From: Gammaproteobacteria bacterium
GTDB lineage: Bacteria; Pseudomonadota; Gammaproteobacteria; Pseudomonadales; Pseudohongiellaceae
Length of the DNA stretch: 64,000 bases
Assembly (NCBI GenBank): GCA_030832825.1
Contig: JAURIJ010000010.1
Coordinates: 1-64,000, forward strand
Reading direction: 5' to 3'
Under the pieces are notes generated by a model. The model was not told the origin of the DNA. It searched no databases and saw nothing but the letters and a program-made list of their open reading frames with translations. This document shows, one piece after another, positions 1 through 10,377 of this stretch. The translations under genes were made by a program, and so were the position numbers. Positions within the stretch are counted from its first letter, which is position 1; each line of letters opens with the position of its first letter.

Positions 1-1
1 C

Positions 2-286
2 TGCGGGGAGCTGGCAGTGGCCGAGACCCTGCTCAAGATCAAGCGTCTGCTGCTCAGTCGCCCGGCGCTCCTGCCCCAGGACGCCATGGCCTTCGCCGAG
101 CGCGACGTCGAGACACGCATCAAGGCATTGCTGCTGGCGTCCAGCCGGGTGACACTGCAGCGCTGGCAGCTGATGTGGCTGCTCGCACTCGGTTCGGCCC
201 TGCTTGTGGCCATGATTGGCCCCCTGCATCATGGCTCGGAGTGGGTCATTGCCGCGCTGGGTGACCACGCCGGCATGCCCCACTGA
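2..286 (+). CDS. C-terminal part of a probable M56 (BlaR1-type) membrane peptidase
   Basis: The gene runs in from outside the window; an open frame is read from base 2 to the TGA at 284-286, giving about 94 residues. The pattern of a LAVAETLLKI helix, an acidic ERDVETRIKALL stretch and a final hydrophobic helix (WLLALGSALLVAMIG) resembles the end of the M56/BlaR1 membrane metallopeptidase domain, where a cytoplasmic amphipathic part is followed by the last transmembrane helix. The catalytic HExxH would lie upstream and is not visible. M56 proteins often pair with a BlaI-type repressor; none can be seen here. The family call is by eye on a fragment and could be wrong; that it is the tail of a membrane protein is more secure. 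Confidence 0.45.
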   Translation, partial: CGELAVAETLLKIKRLLLSRPALLPQDAMAFAERDVETRIKALLLASSRVTLQRWQLMWLLALGSALLVAMIGPLHHGSEWVIAALGDHAGMPH

Positions 287-380
287 GTCGGGAACGAAAC
301 CGGCGGCCAGGACTCCAAGGAGCGTGTGTCCTCGCCCGCCGGAACGCACGCCCTGATCCAGGTTTCACAGGACTGTTCGC

Positions 381-1376
381 ATGACAACGTTTGCCCGCCT
401 CTCTCTCCCTTCCTGCGCTCTGCTGGGCGCCGCATTCCTGGGGCTTGCCGCGCCAGCGCAGGCGCAGCCAGACAACGGTGCGGGCGCTCGACTGCGTCTT
501 CCGGACATGCCGGCCATCACCGAGACATCGGCCTGGAGCTGGCTGGAAACCCGGCGTGACAATGTCTCGCGCAATGTCTCCGGCATCGGCCGTGGCCTGG
601 ACGACTGGCTGTCGGGTGGCGGGGTGGGCGAGCACAGCAATCAGAGCTATCTGCGCGTGAAGGTGAATCAGCAGGTCAGCGAGAAAGGGGACTATCACTC
701 CACGGCGCGACTGAGCGGCCGCATCGACCTGCCCCAGGCCACCGAGCGCTGGAAACTGGTGTTCGAGTCGGAGCAGACCGAGACGGACTCGCTGCGCGAC
801 GAACGTCTGAGCAATATCCGCCCGTCGGAGTTCTCCGGGGGCTTCAGCTATGAACTGCCCGAGCGCGACGGTCTGCGCTTCTCCCATGACGTCGGCGTGA
901 AGGGGCGCATCCCGCTGGACCCGTTCTACCGCTTCCGCACGCGCTATGGTCTGGAGCTGAATGACATCTGGTATTTCGGCGCCGATCACAAGCTCTGGTA
1001 CTACCATGCCGAGGGCTGGGGTCAGGACGGCCGCATCTATTTCAGTCGCGAGCTGAACGACACGATGTTCCTGCGCTTCGACACCGACCTGGACTACAAG
1101 GACCGCTACAACCAGTTCGAGTTCGCCCAGACGGTCTCGGTGCATCAATCCCTGGGTGAGCGCGAGACGCTGACCTACGAGGCCGGCGTGCTCGGCCTGA
1201 GCCAGCCCAATCCCCGCATCGAGAACTACTACGTGCAGACGGTGTATCGCAAGGCGGTGTACGAGGACTGGCTGGTGATGGAACTGGTGCCGCAGCTGAT
1301 CATGGCCCGCGACGAGAGCTGGGACCCGGAGCCGCGCTTCCAGTTCAATTTCGAGATCTACTTCTTCGACTTCTGA
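381..1376 (+). CDS. Exported outer-membrane beta-barrel-like protein, function unknown
   Basis: 331 residues with a clear signal peptide (about residues 1-28, ending APAQAQ). The mature part is rich in alternating polar and aromatic residues (for example YGLELNDIWYFGADHKLWYY) and ends in phenylalanine (IYFFDF), the usual signature of an outer-membrane barrel recognised by the Bam machinery. I see no catalytic motif and do not recognise the family. The start has an in-frame ATG 94 bases after the previous stop, with an AGGA-like element upstream. It converges on the DUF6351 gene downstream. A structural or channel role is an inference from the barrel pattern only. Confidence 0.65.
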   Translation: MTTFARLSLPSCALLGAAFLGLAAPAQAQPDNGAGARLRLPDMPAITETSAWSWLETRRDNVSRNVSGIGRGLDDWLSGGGVGEHSNQSYLRVKVNQQVSEKGDYHSTARLSGRIDLPQATERWKLVFESEQTETDSLRDERLSNIRPSEFSGGFSYELPERDGLRFSHDVGVKGRIPLDPFYRFRTRYGLELNDIWYFGADHKLWYYHAEGWGQDGRIYFSRELNDTMFLRFDTDLDYKDRYNQFEFAQTVSVHQSLGERETLTYEAGVLGLSQPNPRIENYYVQTVYRKAVYEDWLVMELVPQLIMARDESWDPEPRFQFNFEIYFFDF

Positions 1377-1400
1377 GTGTGCCTGCCTGGCCTGTCGCCC

Positions 1401-3494
1401 TCACAGCGGCAGGCGCAGCCAGGGGCCTTCCACGCGCTGCTGGCCTTCGCCAGGCTGACTGGCATCGCATACGCCCTGCGCGAACACCGCTTCCAGTCTT
1501 GCCCACTGCGCGTCGCTGAAGCTTACCCCGTAGGCGTTGCGCTCCAATGGCTGGCGCGCACAGACAATCCCGTCTTCCGCGAGTGCGCTACCGGCTGCCA
1601 GGCGGGGGCTTGCGTGCACCGGATACAGCTCCAGACACTGCCCCGGCGCGGCGATGTCCAGCGTTTCGTCGATACGTTCGCCTGCGGCCGTCCAGCAGGC
1701 ATCCGCGGCTTCAGCCGGTCGGGCCCGGCTCACCCGAGTGCGGGGCGGAGCGTCCGGGTCCTGCGTCTGCAGCGCATCCAGCCACTGCGTCATGGTCTGC
1801 AGCGCCAGCGCGCGCAGCGGCTCGAGCGGCAGGGTGTCGGCCTGCACCCAGATGCGCTGGTTGTCGGCGTCCAGGTTGGCCTGGCGCAGTCGCTCGCGGA
1901 TCTGCAGATCACGCAGGAAGTCATGCACGTCGCCCCGTCCGTCGCCATAGGCGCGATAGTGCAAGATTGGCGTGCTGGCCAGGGCGCCGGCCCCGCGATT
2001 GACGCGCCCGCTGCGATAGGCCAGCGCGACCCCGTCGGCCTGCGCCTGAGTGCGCTCTGGGACCCAGCGGCCGTCGCGGTCCACGCCTCCCACCTGCTCA
2101 TTCAGCTCGACGAAAGCCTCTGCGCTGATACGCCCGTCCCGCAGTGCCTGCAGGCCATACTGCACGCCGCGATTGTCCAGCACCTGATGGGCGAAGCCGG
2201 TGCTCGGGTCTCGCCCCACGCTCGCCACATTGGTGTCGAACAAGGTGCAGCGCGCGCCGCCGGGGTTGCGCTCGGGGTGGTAGACCAGCGCCTCATCGAT
2301 GCCGCAGCCTGCTCCCGCCACGAGGACATCGGCCGGAGTGTCTGCCCATACCGCGCAGGTGCCAGGCGCAAACCCTTCCACCGCCTGGCGCTGCTCCGGG
2401 GTCCAGGACAGGCTCGACTGCTCGAAATAGCGCTGCAGCAGCCGGCAGTCCGTCACGGCATTGCGCATGCTGAAAGCGTCGGGGTAGCTCATGCCGGGCA
2501 GCAGCCCGTTCAGCAGGCCCGGGTAGTTCTGGGCGATCAGCAGGATCAGCGCGGCGCCGCCGGCCTCTCCCAGTCCCAGCGACCACACGGGCTCGCCGTA
2601 TTGCTCGATGAAATGCTCCTTCAGCAGCATGGTAGTCTCGGCGGCGAGAACGTCATTGCACTGATGCCCCATCACCATGAACGACGACACCCCATGGGCA
2701 AAGCCTTTGCCGAGCAGCGTGGCATCCAGAACGCTCTCCAGGGCGCGGGAGCCCTGGTTGTACTGGGTGCCGCAGCCGCCGCCGTAACTCAAGGCCAGGC
2801 GCTGGTTCCAGCTGCGCACGGCATCCCATTCGCCATAGGTGCGGCGGGGGTCATCCAGCACGGCGATGTGATAGAGCGCCCGATTGCGCGTCCCCGACTC
2901 CACTCGCACGACGAACGGCACGCGCTCGCCCGGGCGAATTTCGGTGTAGGCCAGGTCGTCGGGGTAGGGAGCCGTGATATCCCTGATCGGGACGAAGTCT
3001 CCGGCCTGGCTGCGGTAGAAATGGCGAATCTGCGTCACGGTGGCGCAATCGGCATCCAACGGTTCGCCGAAGCCTTGCTCGGCGGACGTGCAGACAAAAG
3101 GTTGCAGAGGCGGGCCGCTGAAGATCGGGCCCGACGCCGGATGATTGAGCAGGGTGATCTGCGAGCGGGCACTGCCTGCGCCGTCCATGGCGACCAGCAC
3201 ATTGGGTCCATTCTGCAGGCCGGTGACGAGTCCCTTGAGTCGGTTGTCACGCGGGTCGAGTGCGAATGAATCGCTGATGTCGCGGCCTTCCAGCGCGACC
3301 TGCACGGTGTTCAGCGGGACGCCCGAACTGGTGATCGAGACCAGCGCGTCGCCGCCACTGACCATGTCGGGACGAGCCGAAAGCACATGGATGGCGATGG
3401 ACTGAGCGGGTGCGGGATCAGGCGGGGGAGTGTCGCGACTGCAGGCCACCAGCAGAAAGGCAAGCAGTGTGGCGGGCAACAGGGTGCGTGGCAT
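1401..3494 (-). CDS. DUF6351 family exported lipoprotein
   Basis: 697 residues. The N-terminus is a lipoprotein signal: a hydrophobic run followed by the lipobox LVAC with Cys at about residue 18, so the mature protein should be lipid-anchored. Residues 30-130 look like an Ig-like beta domain; the rest has the look of a large alpha/beta-hydrolase-like secreted protein, including SYGGGCGTQYNQG and GLGEAGGAALILLIAQNYPG. The overall sequence matches what is annotated as DUF6351, a family of unknown function in aerobic bacteria. Several cysteines in the mature part may form disulfides. It lies downstream of amtB on the same strand with a 52-base gap, so it may be read through from glnK-amtB, though there is no functional reason to link them. 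Confidence 0.7.
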   Translation of the reverse strand: MPRTLLPATLLAFLLVACSRDTPPPDPAPAQSIAIHVLSARPDMVSGGDALVSITSSGVPLNTVQVALEGRDISDSFALDPRDNRLKGLVTGLQNGPNVLVAMDGAGSARSQITLLNHPASGPIFSGPPLQPFVCTSAEQGFGEPLDADCATVTQIRHFYRSQAGDFVPIRDITAPYPDDLAYTEIRPGERVPFVVRVESGTRNRALYHIAVLDDPRRTYGEWDAVRSWNQRLALSYGGGCGTQYNQGSRALESVLDATLLGKGFAHGVSSFMVMGHQCNDVLAAETTMLLKEHFIEQYGEPVWSLGLGEAGGAALILLIAQNYPGLLNGLLPGMSYPDAFSMRNAVTDCRLLQRYFEQSSLSWTPEQRQAVEGFAPGTCAVWADTPADVLVAGAGCGIDEALVYHPERNPGGARCTLFDTNVASVGRDPSTGFAHQVLDNRGVQYGLQALRDGRISAEAFVELNEQVGGVDRDGRWVPERTQAQADGVALAYRSGRVNRGAGALASTPILHYRAYGDGRGDVHDFLRDLQIRERLRQANLDADNQRIWVQADTLPLEPLRALALQTMTQWLDALQTQDPDAPPRTRVSRARPAEAADACWTAAGERIDETLDIAAPGQCLELYPVHASPRLAAGSALAEDGIVCARQPLERNAYGVSFSDAQWARLEAVFAQGVCDASQPGEGQQRVEGPWLRLPL

Positions 3495-3546
3495 GACGAC
3501 TCCGGACGAAGCGCCGCGCCGGGAGGGAGCCCGGCGCGGGCAGGTG

Positions 3547-4863
<1,317 letters not shown>

Positions 4864-4874
4864 GCGGGCTCTCC

Positions 4875-5381
<507 letters not shown>

Positions 5382-6620
5382 TCATCCTCCCAGTGCATTC
5401 GCGCGCGCCTTGTCGCGCTGCAGGGCCTGCACGGAGCGAATCAGTGGCAGCATGATCAGCACGAAAATGATGATCGAAGCAACACCGAGGGCGCCGAATG
5501 CGACCCGCAACCCCTGCGTCTCGGCCACGCGTCCCAGCAGCGGGCCGGTGAGCATGAAGCCGAAGCGAAAGTTCAGACTGGTGAGCGAGTTCACCGTCGC
5601 TCGCACATTGCCCGGCACGCGGCGATTGAGCGCATTCACCATGATCACCTGACACAGGCCGCGGCAGAAGAACAGGATGAATCCCACGAGGATTCCCGCC
5701 CAGCCCTGCAGCCACGCCATGCCGAAATGCCCGAGCACCGGCAGCAGACCGATCAGCGCCAGAGCGAACACCGGCCCCCGGTGGCGCTCCAGATAATGCC
5801 CGCACTGACTGGCCACGCCGACGATGACACTCTGAGCGAACCACAACGCGCCGAACATCACCAGCGACAAGCCCTGCGCCTCCCAGTAGGGCTGCGCCAG
5901 CCAGGCCACGTGAAAGGTGCAGAGGTTGTAGAGCGGAATCGCCACGAAAGTCTGCCGCAGCACCTTGTCGCCCAGCATCAGGTGCGCGTAGATCGCCCTG
6001 AAGCCACGCAGCGGTCGGGTGCCAGGTGCCTCACGATACGGGGGCTCGTGCAGCAGCAGTGCCAGCACGAGGCAGACCCAGGCCACACCGGCCTGGGTCG
6101 CCACCATCAGGTCGAAGGAATTCACGGCCAGCGCGCCACCCGCCAGTGCCCCCGCCCCTTCGGCAAATGCCTTGGTGGACGACAGATGCGCGATGCTGCC
6201 TGTGTGCGCGTCTTCCGAGTCTGACAGCGCCTTCTCAGTGTCATACAGCAGTGCCAGATCCGCGCCCGACATCATGCTCGCGGCCACGCCCAGCAGGCAC
6301 TCGAAGATCAGCAGTTGCACGAAGCTGTCGGCGAACACCAGCCAGCCGTAACCCAGCCCGTGAGCGATGCTGCCGATCAGCAGCACCGTGCGGCGCCCGA
6401 AGCGATCCGCCAGCATGCCCGAAGGTGCCTCGAGTACCACGATGAAGCCGGCATAGACGGCCTGCAGATAGAAGATCTCGCTCAGGCTCAGCCCCTTCGA
6501 CTCGAGGAACGGCACGATCACCGGCACGATCAGCATGAACATGTGAAAGAAGGCCAGCGCATGGATGATGCGGATATTGCGCTGCAGTGCCGCAGTGCTG
6601 AGCTGGTTTTTCACAGGCAT
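5382..6620 (-). CDS. MFS transporter
   Basis: 412 residues with about twelve transmembrane helices and the MFS loop signature GMLADRFGRRTVLL after helix 2. An ATG at 6618-6620 is chosen because a strong GGGGGA ribosome site lies just before it; an upstream in-frame ATG would add eleven unlikely residues. The substrate cannot be read from sequence. The acidic central loop (LLYDTEKALSDSEDAHTG) is of the kind seen in MFS proteins with a GADLALLYD motif, often annotated as drug or sugar exporters. It stands between glnK and a small terminated unit and shows no obvious functional partner. Confidence 0.85.
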   Translation of the reverse strand: MPVKNQLSTAALQRNIRIIHALAFFHMFMLIVPVIVPFLESKGLSLSEIFYLQAVYAGFIVVLEAPSGMLADRFGRRTVLLIGSIAHGLGYGWLVFADSFVQLLIFECLLGVAASMMSGADLALLYDTEKALSDSEDAHTGSIAHLSSTKAFAEGAGALAGGALAVNSFDLMVATQAGVAWVCLVLALLLHEPPYREAPGTRPLRGFRAIYAHLMLGDKVLRQTFVAIPLYNLCTFHVAWLAQPYWEAQGLSLVMFGALWFAQSVIVGVASQCGHYLERHRGPVFALALIGLLPVLGHFGMAWLQGWAGILVGFILFFCRGLCQVIMVNALNRRVPGNVRATVNSLTSLNFRFGFMLTGPLLGRVAETQGLRVAFGALGVASIIIFVLIMLPLIRSVQALQRDKARANALGG

Positions 6621-6673
6621 AAGTCCCCCTCTGCACACCCGTGGTGGATGCACACTGGCAATTGTTCAGGTCG

Positions 6674-6716
6674 AAAAAAAAGGCCTCGGAGTTCGGTGGG
6701 AACTCGGAGGCCTTTT
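6674..6716 (-). terminator. Strong rho-independent terminator (minus strand)
   Basis: Arms 6678-6694 and 6700-6716 pair over 17 positions with one mismatch around a 5-base loop. On the minus strand the stem is followed by eight T residues (plus-strand A at 6674-6681). It closes the small unit that carries the 36-codon ORF at 6746-6856. It could also act weakly on the plus strand. Confidence 0.85.
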
Positions 6717-6745
6717 CAGGGTTCAATCATTATTGAATCAGAAGT

Positions 6746-6856
6746 TTACTCCAAGCCACCCTCCCGGGCGTTCTTCACCGCAATATGCAGCGCGCGCACA
6801 TCGACGCGGGTCGATGTGTGCATGCAGACTGTGCGGCTGGTGCGTGGGGCAAACAT
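6746..6856 (-). CDS. Small ORF (36 codons) in its own promoter-terminator unit
   Basis: A 36-residue frame starts at an ATG whose complement is 6854-6856 and stops at TAA 6746-6748. It reads MFAPRTSRTVCMHTSTRVDV and continues with LHIAVKNAREGGLE, a basic N-terminal half followed by a short amphipathic stretch; there is no membrane helix. A GAGAC element lies seven bases before the start. What makes it credible is context: a good sigma-70 promoter (6898-6925) lies about 40 bases upstream and a strong terminator (6674-6716) about 30 bases downstream, so a transcript of about 220 nucleotides is expected. The product could be a small protein, or the transcript could be a regulatory RNA with an accidental frame. 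I do not recognise it. Confidence 0.45.
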   Translation of the reverse strand: MFAPRTSRTVCMHTSTRVDVRALHIAVKNAREGGLE

Positions 6857-6897
6857 GATGAGTCTCTGGTGTTGCAATCGGGTTCAAGAAGGCGCGA

Positions 6898-6925
6898 AGT
6901 CTATGCCTTTGCAATGGCATGTCAA
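6898..6925 (-). promoter_or_regulatory. Sigma-70 promoter for the small unit
   Basis: On the minus strand a perfect -35 TTGACA (6920-6925) is followed after 16 bases by TAGACT (6898-6903). The predicted start near 6890 leads into the 36-codon ORF and the terminator at 6674-6716. It lies just after the SirB2 stop, so the unit can be expressed independently. Confidence 0.6.
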
Positions 6926-6942
6926 GCGAAAAACTGTTCGTT

Positions 6943-7311
6943 TCAGAAAATGGTCTTGGTCGATGCCACCATGAAGATGTAGCCGGCAGTGACCAGGGCC
7001 AGCGCGAAGAACGCGATGCGGGCCTGACGTGTGCGGGCGGTGCGCATGACGGCGACGCCGAGGCCGATGTAGACCAGCAGGCCCACGATCTTGGCACCGA
7101 CCCATGGCGCCACCCAGGGGTACATGCCGGACATCACCACCAGCGTGATGGCTGTCAGCAGCAGGAAGGTGTCGATGACGTGGGGCAGCACACGCACCAG
7201 CTTCTTCTCGACGATCGGTGACTCATTGATCTTGAGGATTCCGCGCACTAGAAAACCGAGGACGGAAATCGAGGCGAGGGACATGTGCAGGATCTTGATG
7301 AAGGTATACAT
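6943..7311 (-). CDS. SirB2 family membrane protein
   Basis: 122 residues with four predicted transmembrane helices, starting MYTFIKILHMSLASISVLGF and carrying LPHVIDTFLLLTAITL and a PWVGAKIVGLLVYI segment typical of the SirB2 family. SirB2 was named from Salmonella, where it was linked to SirA regulation, but its molecular role is not known. Length matches the family. It stands alone between a hydrolase gene (66-base gap) and the small terminated unit downstream. The family call is confident, the function is not. Confidence 0.85.
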   Translation of the reverse strand: MYTFIKILHMSLASISVLGFLVRGILKINESPIVEKKLVRVLPHVIDTFLLLTAITLVVMSGMYPWVAPWVGAKIVGLLVYIGLGVAVMRTARTRQARIAFFALALVTAGYIFMVASTKTIF

Positions 7312-7377
7312 GATGCGCTTGGGGCTCCTGTTGCTGCGGGTAGTGGGTGGCAGTGCGGGCGATGATAGAGCAAAGGG

Positions 7378-8046
7378 TCAGCGCAGGGAATCGAGCCAGG
7401 GTTGCAGTTCATCCCAATCGATGGGGAAGACGTGGCTGGCACCGGGAGCGAGGCGTGCGTCCACCTGTGCCCCGGCAGCCGTCAAGGTGTCGCGAATGGC
7501 GGGCAGTTGCTTGTCCCAGCGCAGGTAGTCGTTCTCGCCGATGCGCAGAAACACGGGCAAGCCGGTGAAGTCACCCGGCGCGCTGCTGTCACGCAGGATG
7601 CCGGGCACGGCCACGACGCCGTAGTAATTGCCAGGCGTGCGTCCGGCGATTTCCAGTGCCGACGTGCCGCCATCGGACACGCCAACGAGCAGTGTCTTGC
7701 CGACTTCGATGGCGGGGAGTTGCTGCAGCTGCGCGATGATCTGGGGAATTCGCTCGCCGTTGCGACCCGCGAAACCCCCGGCTTCGGGAGCCACGGGGAA
7801 GGCGATCACCCAGCCACGGCTGGCCAGTTCGTGACCGAGCCAGAACTGGGCGCGCACGATGTACTCATTGGCGGCGCCACCGGACATCAGCACGCTGAGC
7901 GGCCACGGCCCTTCGCCGCTGGACTTGGGGTAGAACACGAAGACTTTCACCGAGCTGCCATCGTCGAGCATGATCTGCTCTTCCGCCGCCCATGTGAGAA
8001 CGGGAAGCAGCAGGATCAGGAATGCAAACGTGCGCAACAGATTCAT
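7378..8046 (-). CDS. Exported alpha/beta hydrolase
   Basis: 222 residues. The ATG at 8044-8046 is chosen because it gives a clean signal peptide (about 20 residues ending TWAA); the longer frame adds a non-signal extension. The fold is a small dienelactone-hydrolase/esterase-like domain: nucleophile elbow VGVSDGG (Ser as nucleophile), a likely Asp in the GENDYLRW region, and the catalytic His in GASHVFPID near the C-terminus. The full triad is therefore present, and activity on a short ester or polymer in the periplasm is plausible. The substrate is unknown. No obvious operon partner; the SirB2 gene follows after 66 bases. Confidence 0.75.
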   Translation of the reverse strand: MNLLRTFAFLILLLPVLTWAAEEQIMLDDGSSVKVFVFYPKSSGEGPWPLSVLMSGGAANEYIVRAQFWLGHELASRGWVIAFPVAPEAGGFAGRNGERIPQIIAQLQQLPAIEVGKTLLVGVSDGGTSALEIAGRTPGNYYGVVAVPGILRDSSAPGDFTGLPVFLRIGENDYLRWDKQLPAIRDTLTAAGAQVDARLAPGASHVFPIDWDELQPWLDSLR

Positions 8047-8163
8047 GAGCCTTGCCAGGTGCTTGAGTGTTGCTCCGAAGTCTAGCAGCAAACCGCGGAC
8101 TGCAAGCAGGGATTCGACAAACAGCCTGTGTTCTTCGCTCGTCGCACGGCGGGGCCGGCCGTG

Positions 8164-10377
8164 TCAATCGGCCGTCAGTCTGACGGGGACGGCCTTGAAG
8201 CCCGGTGTCTGGCTGCGCGGGTCGGTGTGCAGCGGCACCAGCACATTCGCCTCGGGGAAATACATCAGCAGATTGCCGCGCCGGATGTCGAAGGGTTTCA
8301 CCTTCAGTCCCGCCAGGTGACCCGCGCTGCTGTGCAGCGTGACGCGCTGGTCCTCCAGCAGGCCGGCCGCACGCATGTCGGCAGGATGCATCATCACGAT
8401 GTGCCGCTCGCTCTGGCGCCGATAGGTGTCCTTGTCCGTGTACACGATGGTGTTGAACTGGCCTTCGCTGCGCACCGTGCTGAGCATGAATTCGTCATCG
8501 CCAAGGTCAGGTCGGGCGGCCTGCGCGGCCGGCCGCAGGAAGTGTGCGCGGCCATCCGTCGTGGCGAAGCGGGGCTCGGACAGATGGCGTTCGCCCACAT
8601 GGAATTCCTGCTTCGTCTCGTCGATCTCGCTCAGTGCGGCGTAGCCGGGAATCACGCGGGCGATGGCCTGGCGGATAGTGCGGTGCTCGGCAAAAGGCGC
8701 GAAATCCAGTGTCTCGCGCGGGATCACCCGGGCAGCGATGTGGCTCAGCAATTCGACTTCGGAACACAGGCCGTCGATGCGCTCGAAGCCGCCGTCGCTC
8801 AGACGCACGTAGTTGAACATGGACTCCTGCGTGGTGGGCTGGGTCTCTTCGTCACGCACGCGAATCGGCAGCACAAGGGACTCCTCGCCGAGGCCATGGA
8901 CGTGGCCGAGGTTGAGTGTCGAGCTCAGCTGCACGCGAAAGGGAATCGCCGCAAGCGCCTGCGCCGTGAAACGACTGTCCGGACTCGCCGCATACAGATT
9001 GCCGCCAAGCATCACGGCCGCATCGATGCGCCCTTCATGCGCGGCGCGCAGGCAGGCCAGGGTGTCCATGCCGGCCGACTGAGGCAGGCGTATGCCGAGG
9101 CTGGTCTCCAGTCGCTCGAACACCTGCTGCTTCAGCGCCGGAGTGACGCCCATGGAGCCCACGCCCTGCACATTGCTGTGCCCGCGCAGCGGCAGCAGCC
9201 CCTTGCCCGGCGCGCCCAGCATGCCGCGCAGCAGCGCCAGATTGCTGATGGCCTCGATGTTCTCCACGCCATGTCGATGATGCGTGACGCCCATGCCCCA
9301 CGCGAACACGCAGGCGCGACTTTGCTGGTACAGCGCGGCGAGCTGTCGCAGCTGCGCCTCGTCCACGCCGCACTCCTCGCACAGCCGCGCCCAGTCGAGT
9401 GCGCGCAGGTGCTCGGCATAGTCGGCAAAACCCGTGCAGTGCTCGGCAATGAAGCGGGCGTCCTCGCCGCCATGCTCGAGCACTGCCTTGGCGATGCCCT
9501 GCAACAGTGCCAGGTCGCCTCCAACGTGGGGCTGCACATAGAGCGAGGCCACGGGAGCGCCGCCCACAATCATGGAATGCAGATGACTGGGCGAGGCGAA
9601 GCGCAGCAGGCCCGGCTCGCGCACCGGATTGATCACGACCACCTGGCCGCCGCGGCGCCGGCACTCGATCAGCACCTTGAGAAAACGCGGATGATTCGAC
9701 GCGGGATTGGCACCGATGACGAAGAAGGTGTCGGCCAGCGGCAAGTCCTGGAACTGCACCGTCGCCGTGCCCGTGCCAATCGCCGCCTGCAGGCCGACGC
9801 CCGAGGCCTGGTGGCAGTAGTAGGAACAGTTGTTGACGTGATTGCTGCCGAACACCCGAGCGAACACTTGCAGCAGGAAGGCGGCTTCATTGGACGAGCG
9901 CCCCGAGGCGTAGAAGAAGCTGCGCTGCGGGTCCGTGTGGCGCAGTCTGTCGCTGATCCGCGTGATGGCCTCTTCGTGGCTGATCACCTGATAGCGATCG
10001 GCCCCGGGGGCCTTGTACAGCGGGTGGGCGAGACGCCCGAGGGCCTCCAGTTCGCGGCCGCTGAGCGTGGCGAAATCCTGCAGCGAGGTATGTTCGAACA
10101 GCGTGCGGGGAATGGCCGGGCGCAGATCGCCCGACTGGGCCTGCAGGTTCTTGTTGCAGATCTCGATGCCGTGGCTGTGCTCGTTGTGCAGGCCGCCGCG
10201 CTGGCCGCCCGTGCCGAAGGCGCAGGCCTTGCAGGTGTTCTTCGAGCGCACGGCCTCCGCGAGCCGCCGCGGGCCGGCCTCGGCGGCGAGCCCCAGGACA
10301 TAGCGCACGGCCTTCAGGCCGCCGCCGGTGGGCAGCGAGTGCTCGTCAAGCACATCATCGGACACCAAGGTACTCAC
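8164..10377 (-). CDS. FdhF/YdeP family molybdopterin oxidoreductase
   Basis: 737 residues of the DMSO-reductase superfamily, closest in look to the E. coli YdeP group (alpha subunit of an FdhF-like enzyme). Near the N-terminus NTCKACAFGTGGQRGG has the family's CxxC rather than a full four-cysteine iron-sulfur motif. Cofactor-binding stretches are visible: NNCSYYCHQASG around residue 182, FFVIGANPASNHPRF, WGMGVTHHRHGVENI, and a C-terminal molybdopterin-binding domain from about residue 610. YdeP is linked to acid resistance in E. coli; the reaction is not established. No formate dehydrogenase beta or gamma subunit lies nearby. The gene overlaps the upstream small membrane gene by 4 bases (ATGA), so the two are translationally coupled. 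Confidence 0.85.
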   Translation of the reverse strand: MSTLVSDDVLDEHSLPTGGGLKAVRYVLGLAAEAGPRRLAEAVRSKNTCKACAFGTGGQRGGLHNEHSHGIEICNKNLQAQSGDLRPAIPRTLFEHTSLQDFATLSGRELEALGRLAHPLYKAPGADRYQVISHEEAITRISDRLRHTDPQRSFFYASGRSSNEAAFLLQVFARVFGSNHVNNCSYYCHQASGVGLQAAIGTGTATVQFQDLPLADTFFVIGANPASNHPRFLKVLIECRRRGGQVVVINPVREPGLLRFASPSHLHSMIVGGAPVASLYVQPHVGGDLALLQGIAKAVLEHGGEDARFIAEHCTGFADYAEHLRALDWARLCEECGVDEAQLRQLAALYQQSRACVFAWGMGVTHHRHGVENIEAISNLALLRGMLGAPGKGLLPLRGHSNVQGVGSMGVTPALKQQVFERLETSLGIRLPQSAGMDTLACLRAAHEGRIDAAVMLGGNLYAASPDSRFTAQALAAIPFRVQLSSTLNLGHVHGLGEESLVLPIRVRDEETQPTTQESMFNYVRLSDGGFERIDGLCSEVELLSHIAARVIPRETLDFAPFAEHRTIRQAIARVIPGYAALSEIDETKQEFHVGERHLSEPRFATTDGRAHFLRPAAQAARPDLGDDEFMLSTVRSEGQFNTIVYTDKDTYRRQSERHIVMMHPADMRAAGLLEDQRVTLHSSAGHLAGLKVKPFDIRRGNLLMYFPEANVLVPLHTDPRSQTPGFKAVPVRLTAD

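Noticed and set aside
1377-3269. A 630-residue open frame on the plus strand
   Set aside because: It mirrors the DUF6351 lipoprotein, which has a clear lipobox and family likeness.
8164-10377. A formate dehydrogenase reading of the molybdopterin protein
   Set aside because: It lacks the usual iron-sulfur cysteine set and selenocysteine/cysteine site of formate dehydrogenases and has no partner subunits; the YdeP group fits better.
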